A stretch of 64,000 nt of DNA from Agrobacterium tumefaciens str. B6 (GTDB taxonomy: Bacteria > Pseudomonadota > Alphaproteobacteria > Rhizobiales > Rhizobiaceae). The translations under genes were made by a program, and so were the position numbers. Location: contig NZ_LMVK01000012.1 of the NCBI RefSeq assembly GCF_001541315.1, forward strand, positions 62,001-126,000. The letters run 5' to 3'. Each line of letters begins with the position of its first letter. The first letter of the stretch is position 1. Below, one piece after another: positions 7,096-15,509 of this stretch. Below the pieces are notes generated by a model that was not told the DNA's origin, did not search any database, and saw only the letters and a program-made list of their open reading frames with translations.

Positions 7096-7110
7096 CTCTA
7101 GTCTCTAGAG
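7096..7110. promoter_or_regulatory. MerR-type dyad upstream of the metal regulator
   Basis: CTCTAG-tct-CTAGAG, a perfect dyad resembling the CTNTAG...CTAGAG sites of PbrR/ZntR-like regulators, about 65 bp upstream of the merR start. I could not place convincing -35/-10 elements around it on either strand, so the controlled promoter is unclear. Confidence 0.45.
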
Positions 7111-7142
7111 ATATTGCTTTTCAGCCCGCCATTCAATGGGTC

Positions 7143-7493
7143 TCAGGCGGCGTCATCCACGCCAAGCGCCTGGGCGAGCGCTTTGAGGACATCGTTCTCG
7201 ATGCCGGATGCGGCTTCTGGCTGTGCCGATGCGGCCATGTCCAGGGCGGGTGTTGTCGTGGAGGTGCCGCTGTCGAGATTCCAGAGTGCTGTGGCGAGGC
7301 CGAAGGAAACGCTGGCGGCGGCCGGCGCGATGGCCGTGGCAGCGGTTTCGACGCTTGAAATGGTGCGATGCGCGGCGCGGGTCAGCTCCAGCAGGGCTTC
7401 GGTGGTGGAGTGAGTTTCCTTGCCTCTCGCCGGCTCAAGGCTCCGGAGCGGAGTGGGATGATAGCTGCTGATGGTTGCTGCGATAGTCGTCAT
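7143..7493 (-). CDS. Uncharacterised 116-residue protein
   Basis: I do not recognise a family. The product is Ala/Thr/Ser-rich, has no clear signal peptide and contains a central helical stretch (ALLELTRAAHRTISSVETA) and an acidic C-terminus. ATG 7493 is preceded by AGGGGAC at good spacing, supporting a real gene. Its start faces the dmeR operator region, so it is divergent from dmeRF. It resembles in composition the small gene at 8979-9266, though I see no clear homology. Confidence 0.55.
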   Translation of the reverse strand: MTTIAATISSYHPTPLRSLEPARGKETHSTTEALLELTRAAHRTISSVETAATAIAPAAASVSFGLATALWNLDSGTSTTTPALDMAASAQPEAASGIENDVLKALAQALGVDDAA

Positions 7494-7587
7494 GACTGAG
7501 TCCCCTAAGTTTCATGGGGAGATTTTTTAAGGGTCGAAACATTCGCGAAGATTGCGTCAAGCGGGGCTTGAACGGAAAATCTCACTC

Positions 7588-7613
7588 ATATAGTATACCC
7601 CCCTATACTATAT
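7588..7613. promoter_or_regulatory. DmeR operator
   Basis: A perfect palindrome ATATAGTATA-CCCCCC-TATACTATAT. It matches the form of the RcnR/DmeR operator known in rhizobia (AT-rich inverted repeat flanking a C/G tract). It lies 9 bases upstream of the dmeR start codon, so bound repressor would block the promoter of dmeRF. Confidence 0.85.
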
Positions 7614-7622
7614 AAGGTCCCC

Positions 7623-7895
7623 ATGTCCCATACGATCCGCAACAAGGAGAAGCTTCTCGCCCGCATCCGCCGCCTGAAAGGGCAGATGGAAGCGGTGGAG
7701 CGTGCGCTTGATGATGCCAAGCCCTGCGGCGAGGTGCTGCAATTGCTCGCTTCCGTGCGCGGCGCGCTTTCCGGACTGACGGGGGAGGTGATGCAGGAGC
7801 ATCTGCATGAGCATGTGGTGCATGCCGAAAACGAAGACGAACGGGCCCGGGCGGCGGAAGAGCTGGCCCAGGTGCTGAAGACCTACATCCGGTGA
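7623..7895 (+). CDS. dmeR: Co/Ni-responsive repressor DmeR (RcnR/CsoR family)
   Basis: A 90-residue DUF156 all-helical repressor. The metal ligands of E. coli RcnR are conserved at the same positions: His3, Cys35, His60 and His64. This marks the RcnR/DmeR branch that senses Co(II) and Ni(II), not the Cu(I)-sensing CsoR branch. It binds the palindrome just upstream and releases it when metal is bound. ATG 7623 follows AAGGTCCCC. The efflux gene dmeF starts 53 bases downstream in the same operon. Confidence 0.92.
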   Translation: MSHTIRNKEKLLARIRRLKGQMEAVERALDDAKPCGEVLQLLASVRGALSGLTGEVMQEHLHEHVVHAENEDERARAAEELAQVLKTYIR

Positions 7896-7948
7896 AATCG
7901 AACGGGCCAGCAGATCAGGCAGGCCAGTAGCAAACAGGATTGAGCGAC

Positions 7949-8968
7949 ATGACGACGACATCCGAACACCGCGCAGCAGCCGGTCACGACCATGTTTTCC
8001 TCGGCCAGAACCACGAGCGCAATGAGAGGCGCGTCTGGATGGTCATTGCGCTGACTGCGGCCATGATGGTGGCGGAAATCGTTGCCGGCCACTGGTACGG
8101 CTCCATGGCGCTGACGGCGGATGGCTGGCACATGTCCACCCATGCGGGCGCGATGCTGATTTCGGCCTTGGCTTATCTTTATGCCCGTCGTGAGGCGCGC
8201 AACCCGCGCTTCACCTTCGGCACCGGCAAGTTCGGCGATCTCGCGGGTTTTGCCAGCGCGATCGTGCTGGCGGTGGTGGCGCTGCTGATTGCCGTGGAAA
8301 GCGCTATGCGCCTATTCAATCCCGTCGAAATCGATTTCAACCAGGCTATCCTCGTCGCCATCATCGGCCTTGCCGTCAATCTTCTCAGCGCCGTGCTGCT
8401 GAAGGATGATCATCACCACGATCATGGGCATGGACATGGCCACACCCACGGTTCGCATGCCCATCACGGCCATGGCAGCCACGCCCATCATGATCATGGC
8501 TCGCATGCCGGTCACCATGCTGACCCCGGCGCAAAGGGCGGCAGGGACAATAATCTGCGCGCGGCCTATCTGCATGTGCTGGCGGATGCGCTGACCTCGG
8601 TTCTCGCCATCGTCGCGCTGCTGCTTGGCAAATGGAACGGATGGTCGTTCCTTGATCCGGCCATGGGTATCGTAGGCGGTCTGGTCATTGCCCGCTGGTC
8701 ATGGGGGCTGATCCGCTCCACGGCGACAACCCTGCTTGACGCGCTGCCGCCGGCGGAGGATTTGCCGCAGGAAATCCGTGAAAGCGTGGAGACGGAAGAG
8801 GATCGCATCACCGACCTGCATGTCTGGCAGGTGGGGCCGGGGCATCACGCCGCCATCGTGGCGATCCATTCGCAGGCGCCGAAGGCGCCGGCTTTCTACA
8901 AGCAGAAACTTGCCGCCATACATGAACTGTCCCATGTGACGGTGGAAGTGAGCCCGGCAAGGGCCTGA
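7949..8968 (+). CDS. dmeF: Cation diffusion facilitator DmeF (Co/Ni efflux)
   Basis: A 339-residue inner-membrane CDF protein. It has six predicted helices, the transport-site residues in helix 2 (TADGWHMSTHAG) and helix 5 (HVLADALTSV), and a very His-rich cytoplasmic loop between helices 4 and 5 (HHHDHGHGHGHTHGSHAHH and further repeats, about residues 153-195). The loop and the pairing with DmeR identify the DmeF class, which exports cobalt and nickel using protons. ATG 7949 has ACAGGA upstream; TTG 7940 is the alternative. It ends 10 bases from a convergent small gene. Confidence 0.93.
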   Translation: MTTTSEHRAAAGHDHVFLGQNHERNERRVWMVIALTAAMMVAEIVAGHWYGSMALTADGWHMSTHAGAMLISALAYLYARREARNPRFTFGTGKFGDLAGFASAIVLAVVALLIAVESAMRLFNPVEIDFNQAILVAIIGLAVNLLSAVLLKDDHHHDHGHGHGHTHGSHAHHGHGSHAHHDHGSHAGHHADPGAKGGRDNNLRAAYLHVLADALTSVLAIVALLLGKWNGWSFLDPAMGIVGGLVIARWSWGLIRSTATTLLDALPPAEDLPQEIRESVETEEDRITDLHVWQVGPGHHAAIVAIHSQAPKAPAFYKQKLAAIHELSHVTVEVSPARA

Positions 8969-8978
8969 TTGGAATCGT

Positions 8979-9266
8979 TTATTCGGTATATTCCGAATAG
9001 GCGCTGCGCACCCATTCCGCCTGTGCTTCCGCCTTGTCCTCGGCGGAGGCCGCCGCCGGATCCTGATAGGCAGGTGCGCTGCCATTGCCGACGGCCCACA
9101 GCACGTTGGCCAGCGACTGGGAAAGAATGGTGCTGGAAACGGTCGGGTTGCCGGGGCTGCGTTTGACGGCCTGTTCTTCAGCCGCATTCTGTGCGCCGCC
9201 GGCTTTTTCAAGCTCGCGAACACGCCCCTGGTAATTATATCCGCCGATATTGCTTTCAATCTGCAT
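8979..9266 (-). CDS. Uncharacterised 95-residue protein behind a CtrA-type box
   Basis: I do not recognise a family. The product begins MQIESNIGGYNYQGR, is soluble and Ala/Ser-rich, and carries a TILSQSLANVLWAVG stretch in its middle. The ATG at 9266 is chosen over the long upstream extension because the latter reads through a promoter-like region. A perfect TTAA-N7-TTAAC box sits 24 bp upstream of this start, suggesting cell-cycle control by CtrA. Small genes controlled this way in alphaproteobacteria often belong to envelope, flagellar or pilus functions, but nothing in the sequence proves that. Confidence 0.6.
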   Translation of the reverse strand: MQIESNIGGYNYQGRVRELEKAGGAQNAAEEQAVKRSPGNPTVSSTILSQSLANVLWAVGNGSAPAYQDPAAASAEDKAEAQAEWVRSAYSEYTE

Positions 9267-9289
9267 GTCGGTGATTCCGCGTTCAAAAG

Positions 9290-9305
9290 TTAACGAATAG
9301 TTAAC
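9290..9305. promoter_or_regulatory. CtrA-type box TTAA-N7-TTAAC
   Basis: TTAACGAATAGTTAAC, a full match to the CtrA consensus and itself a near-palindrome (GTTAAC-gaata-GTTAAC), 24 bp upstream of the 95-residue gene on the minus strand. Confidence 0.6.
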
Positions 9306-9494
9306 GGCGGGGACTTGTCCGAAACTTGCGCTTGCTGCGCTGCAGCGATCGCCGAGGGTTGACAGCCGGCGAAGTAGTGCTTCGTTTTTACATGACTGAA
9401 GGCGGTACCCTGATTTCGCACGGCGGCGAGGGAGAGCATGTGGGCGCTGGCACTTGGACGCTGACACCTGGGCTCAAGGCTGGCACTGAAATAC

Positions 9495-9615
9495 GCCTTG
9501 CCGCACACTCCACGTCATCCTCGCCCTTGAGGCGAGGATTCATAACCGGGGACTTACTGGCGCAAAATGGATCCTCGCCTCAAGGGTGAGGATGACGTGG
9601 AGTGTGCGGCAAGGC
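9495..9615. repeat. Very long inverted repeat (45-bp arms)
   Basis: The arm 9495-9539 (GCCTTGCCGCACACTCCACG...) pairs with 9571-9615 over 45 bp with one G/T-type mismatch; the loop is 31 bp. Part of the arm (CGTCATCCTCGCCCTTGAGGCGAGGAT) resembles the outer module of the family A palindromes with different flanks. It lies downstream of the ABC-transporter operon and could act as a terminator or protect mRNA 3' ends. Confidence 0.85.
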
Positions 9616-9638
9616 TAGTCAGCTCCCGGAATGCCGGA

Positions 9639-10745
9639 TCAAGCCGTTTCTTTATCCACTGGAACAACCGTTTCCCCGGGCTTCTCCGGCTCCTCCGCCG
9701 CTTCCACCTTAACCTCCGCCTCCTGCGGCGCGGGCGTCACCATAGCGGCCACCAGCGTGTCGAGACCGATGCTGCCGACGGGCTTGCCGTCCTCGTCCAC
9801 CACATGGGCGGTCGTCTCGTTGGCTTCCGACATGTCGCGGGCGATTGTTTCCAGCGTCGCGTTTTCCGGCACGGCCATGCCTTCGGGGCGGCTTTCGAGC
9901 GGTTCCATGACAGTGGTTGCCTGCAGCACACGGCTGCGATTGACGTCACGCACGAAGTCGGTGACGTAGCCATCCGCCGGTGAAAGGATAATGCTCTGGC
10001 CGTCGCCCTGCTGCACCACTTCGCCGTCTTTGAGAATGGCGATGTGGTCACCGAGTCTCAGCGCCTCGTCGAGATCGTGGGTGATGAACACCACGGTCTT
10101 CTTCAACTCCTGCTGCAGATCGAGCAGCATGGTCTGCATATCGACACGGATCAGCGGATCGAGCGCCGAATAGGCCTCGTCCATCAGCAGAATATCGGCG
10201 TCATTGGCAAGCGCGCGGGCAAGGCCCACACGCTGCTGCATGCCGCCGGAAAGCTGGTTCGGATAATAATCCTCATACCCCTCCAGGCCGACACGATTCA
10301 GCCAATAACGGCCTTTCTCCTCGCTCTCCTTGCGCGGCACGCCCTGAATATCGAGGCCGTAAACGCTGTTTTCCAGCACGGTGCGATGCGGCAGAAGGCC
10401 GAATTTCTGGAATACCATCGCCGTTTTGTGGCGGCGGAATTGCCGCAGCGCCGAGGCGCTCATGCCGCAGATATCCTCGCCGTCATAGAGAACTTCCCCC
10501 GCCGTCGGGTCGATCAGCCGGTTGATGTGGCGGATCAGCGTCGACTTGCCGGAGCCGGAAAGCCCCATGACGACGGTGATCTTGCCGCCCGGCATGGTGA
10601 TGTTGATGTTGTTGAGGCCGAGGACGTGGTTGTGTCTGTCGTTCAGCTCGACCTTGTCCATGCCTGATCGCACAGCTTGGAGGTATTTCTCGGGATGCCT
10701 GCCGAAGATCTTGTAAAGATTCCTGATTTCGATGCTTTTAGCCAT
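9639..10745 (-). CDS. Quaternary-amine ABC transporter ATPase (ProV/OpuAA type)
   Basis: A 368-residue ABC ATPase: Walker A GLSGSGKST, Q-loop, signature LSGGMQQRVGLARAL, Walker B ADILLMDEAYSALDP and switch His in VVFITHD. The C-terminal part has a weak CBS-like regulatory region (ATTVMEPLE, ETIARDMSEANETTAHVVDEDG) and an acidic tail. Such ATPases power import of glycine betaine, proline betaine or choline. The start overlaps the permease stop by 8 bases, and the gene order (binding protein, permease, ATPase) matches one operon. Confidence 0.92.
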   Translation of the reverse strand: MAKSIEIRNLYKIFGRHPEKYLQAVRSGMDKVELNDRHNHVLGLNNINITMPGGKITVVMGLSGSGKSTLIRHINRLIDPTAGEVLYDGEDICGMSASALRQFRRHKTAMVFQKFGLLPHRTVLENSVYGLDIQGVPRKESEEKGRYWLNRVGLEGYEDYYPNQLSGGMQQRVGLARALANDADILLMDEAYSALDPLIRVDMQTMLLDLQQELKKTVVFITHDLDEALRLGDHIAILKDGEVVQQGDGQSIILSPADGYVTDFVRDVNRSRVLQATTVMEPLESRPEGMAVPENATLETIARDMSEANETTAHVVDEDGKPVGSIGLDTLVAAMVTPAPQEAEVKVEAAEEPEKPGETVVPVDKETA

Positions 10746-11619
10746 GGGAAACCTCGCGGTATTTCTGCAGGCGCTTGCCGAAAGCCTGGCTCGCCCGGTC
10801 GAACATGATGGCGATGGCGACCAGAGCGAAACCGTTCAGGAAGCCCACCGTGAAGAACTGGTTGTTGATGGCCTGCAGCACGTTCTTGCCCAGCCCGCCG
10901 ACGCCAACCATGGAGGCGACGACGACCATGGCGAGCGCCATCATGATGGTCTGGTTGATGCCGGTCATGATGGTCGGCAGCGCCAGCGGCAGCTGCACGT
11001 TGAACAGCTTCTGGCCATTGGAGGAGCCGAAGGCGTCGGCCGCCTCAAGCACTTCCCGATCAACGAGCCGAATGCCGAGGCTGGTGAGGCGGATGACGGG
11101 CGGAATGGCGTAGATCACCACTGCGATCAGGCCCGGAACCTTGCCGATGCCGAAAATCACCACCACGGGGATGAGATAAACGAAACTCGGCAGGGTCTGC
11201 ATCACGTCGAGCACGGGATTGATGAGGCGTTGCAGGCGTTCCGAGCGTCCCATCAAAATGCCGAGCGGCAGGCCGATGACGATGGCGATCAGCGTGGCAA
11301 TGGCGACGATGGAGAGCGTCGTCATGGCGTCGCGCCAGAGGCCGACGGCGCCGATCATGAGCAGGGAGATGGCGGTGCCGCCAGTGATCTTGAAGCTGCG
11401 CCCGGCCAGATGCACGATGGCCAGAATGACCAGCATCGTGATGATCCACGGCGTCTGGATGAACAGCCGCTCCGAGGCATTGAGGAACAGCTGCAGAGGA
11501 TGCACGATGACGTCGATCGCATCGCCATAATTGCGCACGATGTCGCGAAAACCGTCATCGATGGTTTTGCGTGCCACACGCATCGTGGAGTTGTCGATGG
11601 CCGGGAACTTGCAGAGCAT
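10738..11619 (-). CDS. Quaternary-amine ABC transporter permease (ProW/OpuAB type)
   Basis: A 293-residue inner-membrane permease with about six helices and the BPD_transp_1 domain; the EAA loop is around EAADAFGSSNGQKLFNVQLPLALP. ATG 11619 gives MLCKFPAIDNSTMRVARK, which aligns in form with the start of related permeases, but it has no good ribosome site; TTG 11682 would add 21 residues, and ATG 11580 would remove 13. The bases around 11617-11647 match the end of the family B palindromic repeat, so the 5' end of this gene appears to have been built from, or invaded by, a repeat copy. Confidence 0.88.
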   Translation of the reverse strand: MLCKFPAIDNSTMRVARKTIDDGFRDIVRNYGDAIDVIVHPLQLFLNASERLFIQTPWIITMLVILAIVHLAGRSFKITGGTAISLLMIGAVGLWRDAMTTLSIVAIATLIAIVIGLPLGILMGRSERLQRLINPVLDVMQTLPSFVYLIPVVVIFGIGKVPGLIAVVIYAIPPVIRLTSLGIRLVDREVLEAADAFGSSNGQKLFNVQLPLALPTIMTGINQTIMMALAMVVVASMVGVGGLGKNVLQAINNQFFTVGFLNGFALVAIAIMFDRASQAFGKRLQKYREVSHG

Positions 11620-11647
11620 GTCCGGCAGGACAGAGGGGGGTAAAGCC
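11617..11647. repeat. Family B palindrome fragment at the permease start
   Basis: CATGTCCGGCAGGACAGAGGGGGGTAAAGCC differs by only a few bases from the terminal module GATGCCCGGCAGGGCAGAGGGGGGTAAGCC of the repeats at 37.6 and 43.0 kb. The permease start codon ATG lies inside it. Confidence 0.7.
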
Positions 11648-11682
11648 ACGGATAAAAACCGAAGCTTCCCCCCACCAACCAA

Positions 11683-12693
11683 TCACATCGAAGCCTTGAT
11701 CTTCTCCGCCACCTCGGCCGGAACCCATTTCGTCCAGATGTCCTCATGGTTTTCGAGGAAATACTCCGCGCCGTCCTCGTTGGTGCCCTGGTTCTCATCC
11801 ATCCAGGCAAGGATTTCGGCGACCGTTTTGTTGTCCCAGCTGCGGGCCTTGATGTAATCCATCGTCACCCCGGCCTTGCCTTCGAAGTCCTTGGTGATGA
11901 CCGTAAAGACGTCCGCCACCGGATAGGCATTGACCTTGGGATCGGCACAATCGACCTTCGCCGTGCATTCGTCGAAATGGGCGCGGTCGAGTTCAACGCC
12001 GTCATCCAGCTTCACCATCTCGTATTTGCCGAGAATGGCGGTGGGCGACCAGTAATAGCCGAGCCAGCCCTGCTTCTTTTCAAACGCGTTGGCGATGGAG
12101 CCATCAAGACCGGCGGCCGAGCCGGTGTCGACCAGGGTGAAGCCCTTTTTGTCACCCTCGCGCGCCTTGTAGAGATTGGCGGTCGTTACCTGGCAGTTCC
12201 AGCCGGACGGGCAATTATGCACGGCGCCCTTGCTGGCGTCTTCCGGGGCGGGGAATAGTTCGGGATGTTTCAGCGCGTCTTCGACGGTCTTGATGTCGGG
12301 GTGTGCGTCGGCGATGAATTTGGGGATCCACCAGCCTTCGATGCCGCCTTCGCTCAGGATTTTCGACGCTTCGATCATGCGGCCGTCCTTGACGGCGGCG
12401 CTGAGCGGTTCGCGCACGGCGTTCACCCATAATTCGGGGGCCATGTCCGGCTGGCCCTTTTCGTTCATGGAAGCGAAGGTCGGCATGGTGTCGCCGGTGA
12501 CGACATTGACCGTGCAGTCATAGCCGTTTTCCATAATGAACTTGTCGACATAAGCCGCGACACCCGCGGATGCCCAGTTCATTTCGGCGATGGTGATGCT
12601 GCCGCAGCTATCGGCGGCCTTGGCGGAATGTGCTGCACCGGCAGCGATGGTAAAGCCCGTTACGAGAATGGTCGAGGCCAGGAGTTTCTTCAT
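11683..12693 (-). CDS. Quaternary-amine ABC transporter substrate-binding protein (ProX/OpuAC type)
   Basis: A 336-residue periplasmic binding protein with a signal peptide (residues 1-26, cleavage near SAKA-ADSC). The OpuAC domain has aromatic residues typical of a quaternary-amine cage (EMNWASAG, PELWVNAV, GWWIPKF, GYYWSPTA). Cys pairs (CPSGWNC and CTAKVDC) could form disulfides. It is not close in its motifs to rhizobial ChoX, so glycine betaine, proline betaine or another betaine is possible. ATG 12693 has GGAGG upstream. First gene of the operon. Confidence 0.9.
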   Translation of the reverse strand: MKKLLASTILVTGFTIAAGAAHSAKAADSCGSITIAEMNWASAGVAAYVDKFIMENGYDCTVNVVTGDTMPTFASMNEKGQPDMAPELWVNAVREPLSAAVKDGRMIEASKILSEGGIEGWWIPKFIADAHPDIKTVEDALKHPELFPAPEDASKGAVHNCPSGWNCQVTTANLYKAREGDKKGFTLVDTGSAAGLDGSIANAFEKKQGWLGYYWSPTAILGKYEMVKLDDGVELDRAHFDECTAKVDCADPKVNAYPVADVFTVITKDFEGKAGVTMDYIKARSWDNKTVAEILAWMDENQGTNEDGAEYFLENHEDIWTKWVPAEVAEKIKASM

Positions 12694-13186
12694 AGGAGAC
12701 CTCCAAGTCTGATGCAGTGTTTTCAGTTGGCAAAGCGGGAGCACTGCAAAGCCCGGATTGCCAAGGGCGAACTGACATGGCGCGTGGAAAAGCCGAAAAA
12801 TTACGGCGAGAAGAATATCCGCAGAACACGCTGCGGCATTGCCGCAAGAAAAGCGGCGAAAAGGCGCATGAATATGTCAACGACCGGCATAATACGGCCA
12901 AAAAGTGATATTGCAACGCGAAATGACGCATCGCAGCCATGCATTCGATTTTTGGAACATTTCCCTATTTCGAATAATACATGAGAGTTATTCTGATTTA
13001 AGTTGGATATATTGTTGGTTGCAATAACTAGAAATAAAAATCCAATGATGTGACAAGTGAAATTTAAGGAAAAGATACAATCGATATTTTCTGGAATAAA
13101 TGTTCGAAAAGATGATTTTTGTGGGTATTTTTATCTCTCATGGGTCGGGCGGCGACGGAATCGCCGCCCGTTTTAATGTCAGGCCG
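12694..13186. other. AT-rich intergenic region
   Basis: Holds the promoter region of the ABC operon and the 3' side of the oligopeptidase gene. From about 12900 to 13130 it is strongly AT-rich. Close to the oligopeptidase end lies a hairpin GGGCGGCG-acggaat-CGCCGCCC (about 13149-13171) followed by TTTT on the plus strand. I see no convincing gene; a 63-codon frame at 12717-12908 has no ribosome site. Confidence 0.5.
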
Positions 13187-15286
13187 TCACACGGCGTCCT
13201 TGCCGGCCACCTTCAGGGCGAAGGCGTATTCGAAGGCGATTTCTTCCAGCCGCTGGAAACGGCCCGATTTGCCGCCATGGCCGGCCGCCATGTTGGTCTT
13301 CAGCAGGATGGGCGCTTCTCCCGTTGTCCTTTCGCGCAGCTTCGCCACCCATTTGGTCGGCTCCCAATAGGTCACGCGCGGATCGGTAAGGCCGGAAAGC
13401 GCGAGGATCGGCGGATAGGCCTTGGCGCCGACATTGTCATAGGGGCTGTAGGCGGCGATCCAGCCGTATTCCTCTTCCGATTCCAGCGGATTGCCCCATT
13501 CCGGCCATTCCGGCGGCGTCAGCGGCAGCGTGTCATCGAGCATGGTCGTCAGAACGTCCACGAAGGGAACGGCTGCGATGATGCCGGCGAATTTCTCCGG
13601 CGCCATATTGGCGACAGCCCCCATGAGCATGCCGCCGGCCGAGCCGCCTTCGGCGATGATGCCCTCATAGGAGGTGAAACCTTCCTGAACCAGATGGTCA
13701 GCCGCGGCGATGAAATCCTTGAAGGTGTTCTGCTTGGCTTCCATCTTGCCGGTTTCGTACCACTCGAAACCCTTGTCCTTGCCGCCGCGAATATGGGCGA
13801 TGGCATAGATGAAGCCACGATCTGCCAAGGACAGCGTGGTGGTGGAGAAGGAGGCGGGAATGGTGATGCCGTAAGCCCCATAGCCATAAAGCAGGCAGGG
13901 GGCGGAACCGTCGAGCGCCACATCCTTGCGATAGAGCAGGGAGACCGGCACCAGTTCGCCATCATGCGCAGGCGCCATGATGCGGCGGGTGATGTAGTCA
14001 TCCGGATTGTGGCCTGATGGTACTTCCTGCGTCTTCAGAAGCGTGCGCTCACGCGTCACCATGTCGTAATCGAACAGCTGGCTCGGCGTCGTCATCGAGG
14101 AATAGGAGAAACGGATGACGTCGGTGTCATATTCCGCCGCGCCATGCAGGCCGGGCGAATAGGCCTCTTCGGCAAAGGCGATGGAATGTTCCTCGCCGGT
14201 GCGGCGGTCGCGGATGACGATGCGCGGCAGGCCGTCGCGGCGTCCCAGCCAGATCAGGTGGCGGGCATAGGCGTCGACGGAGAGGATCAGGCGGCCCGGC
14301 TCGTGCGGAACCACCTCTTTCCAGTTTTCCTTGCCGGGCGCGGTGACCGGCGCTTCCACGATGCGGAAATCCTTGGCGTCGCCGTCATTGGTAAGGATGA
14401 AGAAGACGTCGCCGCCTTCGCACATCGAATATTCGATGCCCTCTTCGCGCTCCGCCACGATAGCGGGCTCGGCCGTCAGGTCCTTGGTGGAGAGAATGCG
14501 GTATTCGCTGGTCTCGTGGTCGTGAATGTCGATGAAGATGAAATCGTCGAGCACCGACGCGCCGACGCCCATGAAGAAGCCGGGATCCTTTTCCTCATAA
14601 ACCAGCCGGTCGGCCGATTGCGGCTCGCCGATGATATGGTGGAAAACTTTCGAGGGGCGATGGTTCTCGTCCTGCAGCGTATAGAAAAAGCTCTTGCCAT
14701 CAGGCGCCCATGCGCCGCCGCCACCGGTGTTTTCCACGACATCGGCAAGGTCTTCGTCGGTTTCAAGGTTGCGGATGCGCAGCGTGAAATATTCCGAGCC
14801 CTTGTCGTCGTAACCCCAGATACCGTGACTGTGATCGGAGGACTGGTCGAGACCGGCAAGACGGAAATAATCCTTGCCTTCCGCTTCCTTGTCACCATCA
14901 AGCAGCACATGTTTTTCACCGCCATCACGCGGGGTGCGGAAATAATGCGGCTGCTCGCCGCCGGTCACGAACAGCGTGCCATAGGCGTAAGGCCCGTCAT
15001 TAACGGGAACGGAGGAATCATCCTGCTTGATGCGGCCCTTCATTTCCTCGAACAGCTTTTCCTGAAGCGCCTTGGTGTCGCCCATGGCCGCTTCCATATA
15101 GGCGTTTTCCGCCTCCAGATGGGCGCGGATGGCCGGGTCGAGCAGGGTGGGGTCCTTGAACATGGCCTGCCAGTTATCGGCCCGGAACCATGCGTAATCG
15201 TCGGTGCGGGTAATGCCGTGATGCGTATCCTGGACGGGCCGTTTTTCGGCGGTCGGGGCAATGGGCAGGTTCTTGAAAATCGGCAA
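13187..15286 (-). CDS. ptrB: Oligopeptidase B (S9A serine peptidase)
   Basis: A 699-residue cytosolic serine peptidase of the prolyl-oligopeptidase family. The N-terminal two thirds form the beta-propeller gate; the C-terminal alpha/beta-hydrolase domain contains the catalytic motif GGSAGG with Ser549 and a downstream Asp/His region (LSGLTDPRV, NMAAGHGGKSG). The GHGGKSGR end segment and overall length fit oligopeptidase B, which cuts short peptides after basic residues. ATG 15286 starts MPIFKNLPIAP. Monocistronic, divergent from a DUF930 gene. Confidence 0.92.
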   Translation of the reverse strand: MPIFKNLPIAPTAEKRPVQDTHHGITRTDDYAWFRADNWQAMFKDPTLLDPAIRAHLEAENAYMEAAMGDTKALQEKLFEEMKGRIKQDDSSVPVNDGPYAYGTLFVTGGEQPHYFRTPRDGGEKHVLLDGDKEAEGKDYFRLAGLDQSSDHSHGIWGYDDKGSEYFTLRIRNLETDEDLADVVENTGGGGAWAPDGKSFFYTLQDENHRPSKVFHHIIGEPQSADRLVYEEKDPGFFMGVGASVLDDFIFIDIHDHETSEYRILSTKDLTAEPAIVAEREEGIEYSMCEGGDVFFILTNDGDAKDFRIVEAPVTAPGKENWKEVVPHEPGRLILSVDAYARHLIWLGRRDGLPRIVIRDRRTGEEHSIAFAEEAYSPGLHGAAEYDTDVIRFSYSSMTTPSQLFDYDMVTRERTLLKTQEVPSGHNPDDYITRRIMAPAHDGELVPVSLLYRKDVALDGSAPCLLYGYGAYGITIPASFSTTTLSLADRGFIYAIAHIRGGKDKGFEWYETGKMEAKQNTFKDFIAAADHLVQEGFTSYEGIIAEGGSAGGMLMGAVANMAPEKFAGIIAAVPFVDVLTTMLDDTLPLTPPEWPEWGNPLESEEEYGWIAAYSPYDNVGAKAYPPILALSGLTDPRVTYWEPTKWVAKLRERTTGEAPILLKTNMAAGHGGKSGRFQRLEEIAFEYAFALKVAGKDAV

Positions 15287-15509
15287 GGGAAACTCGCTTT
15301 CCTGTAAAAATTCTTGGGCGGCACCAAGATGTAGAGTGCGGCTTGCGGCCGATCAAGTTTCAAATCTCCACAGGCGGAATGCGGCTCGGGCACAATTTCG
15401 TCAGCTTTCGATCACATTTTGGCAATATCCGGCAAATCGGCGATGATGCGCGTCGGCCGTCCGGCCTGCCGCGATCGACAAGAACAAACGAAAAAACTGA
15501 CAGGACCCC

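Noticed and set aside
12717..12908. A 63-codon frame in the gap upstream of the ABC operon
   Set aside because: No ribosome site, odd composition, lies in the promoter region.
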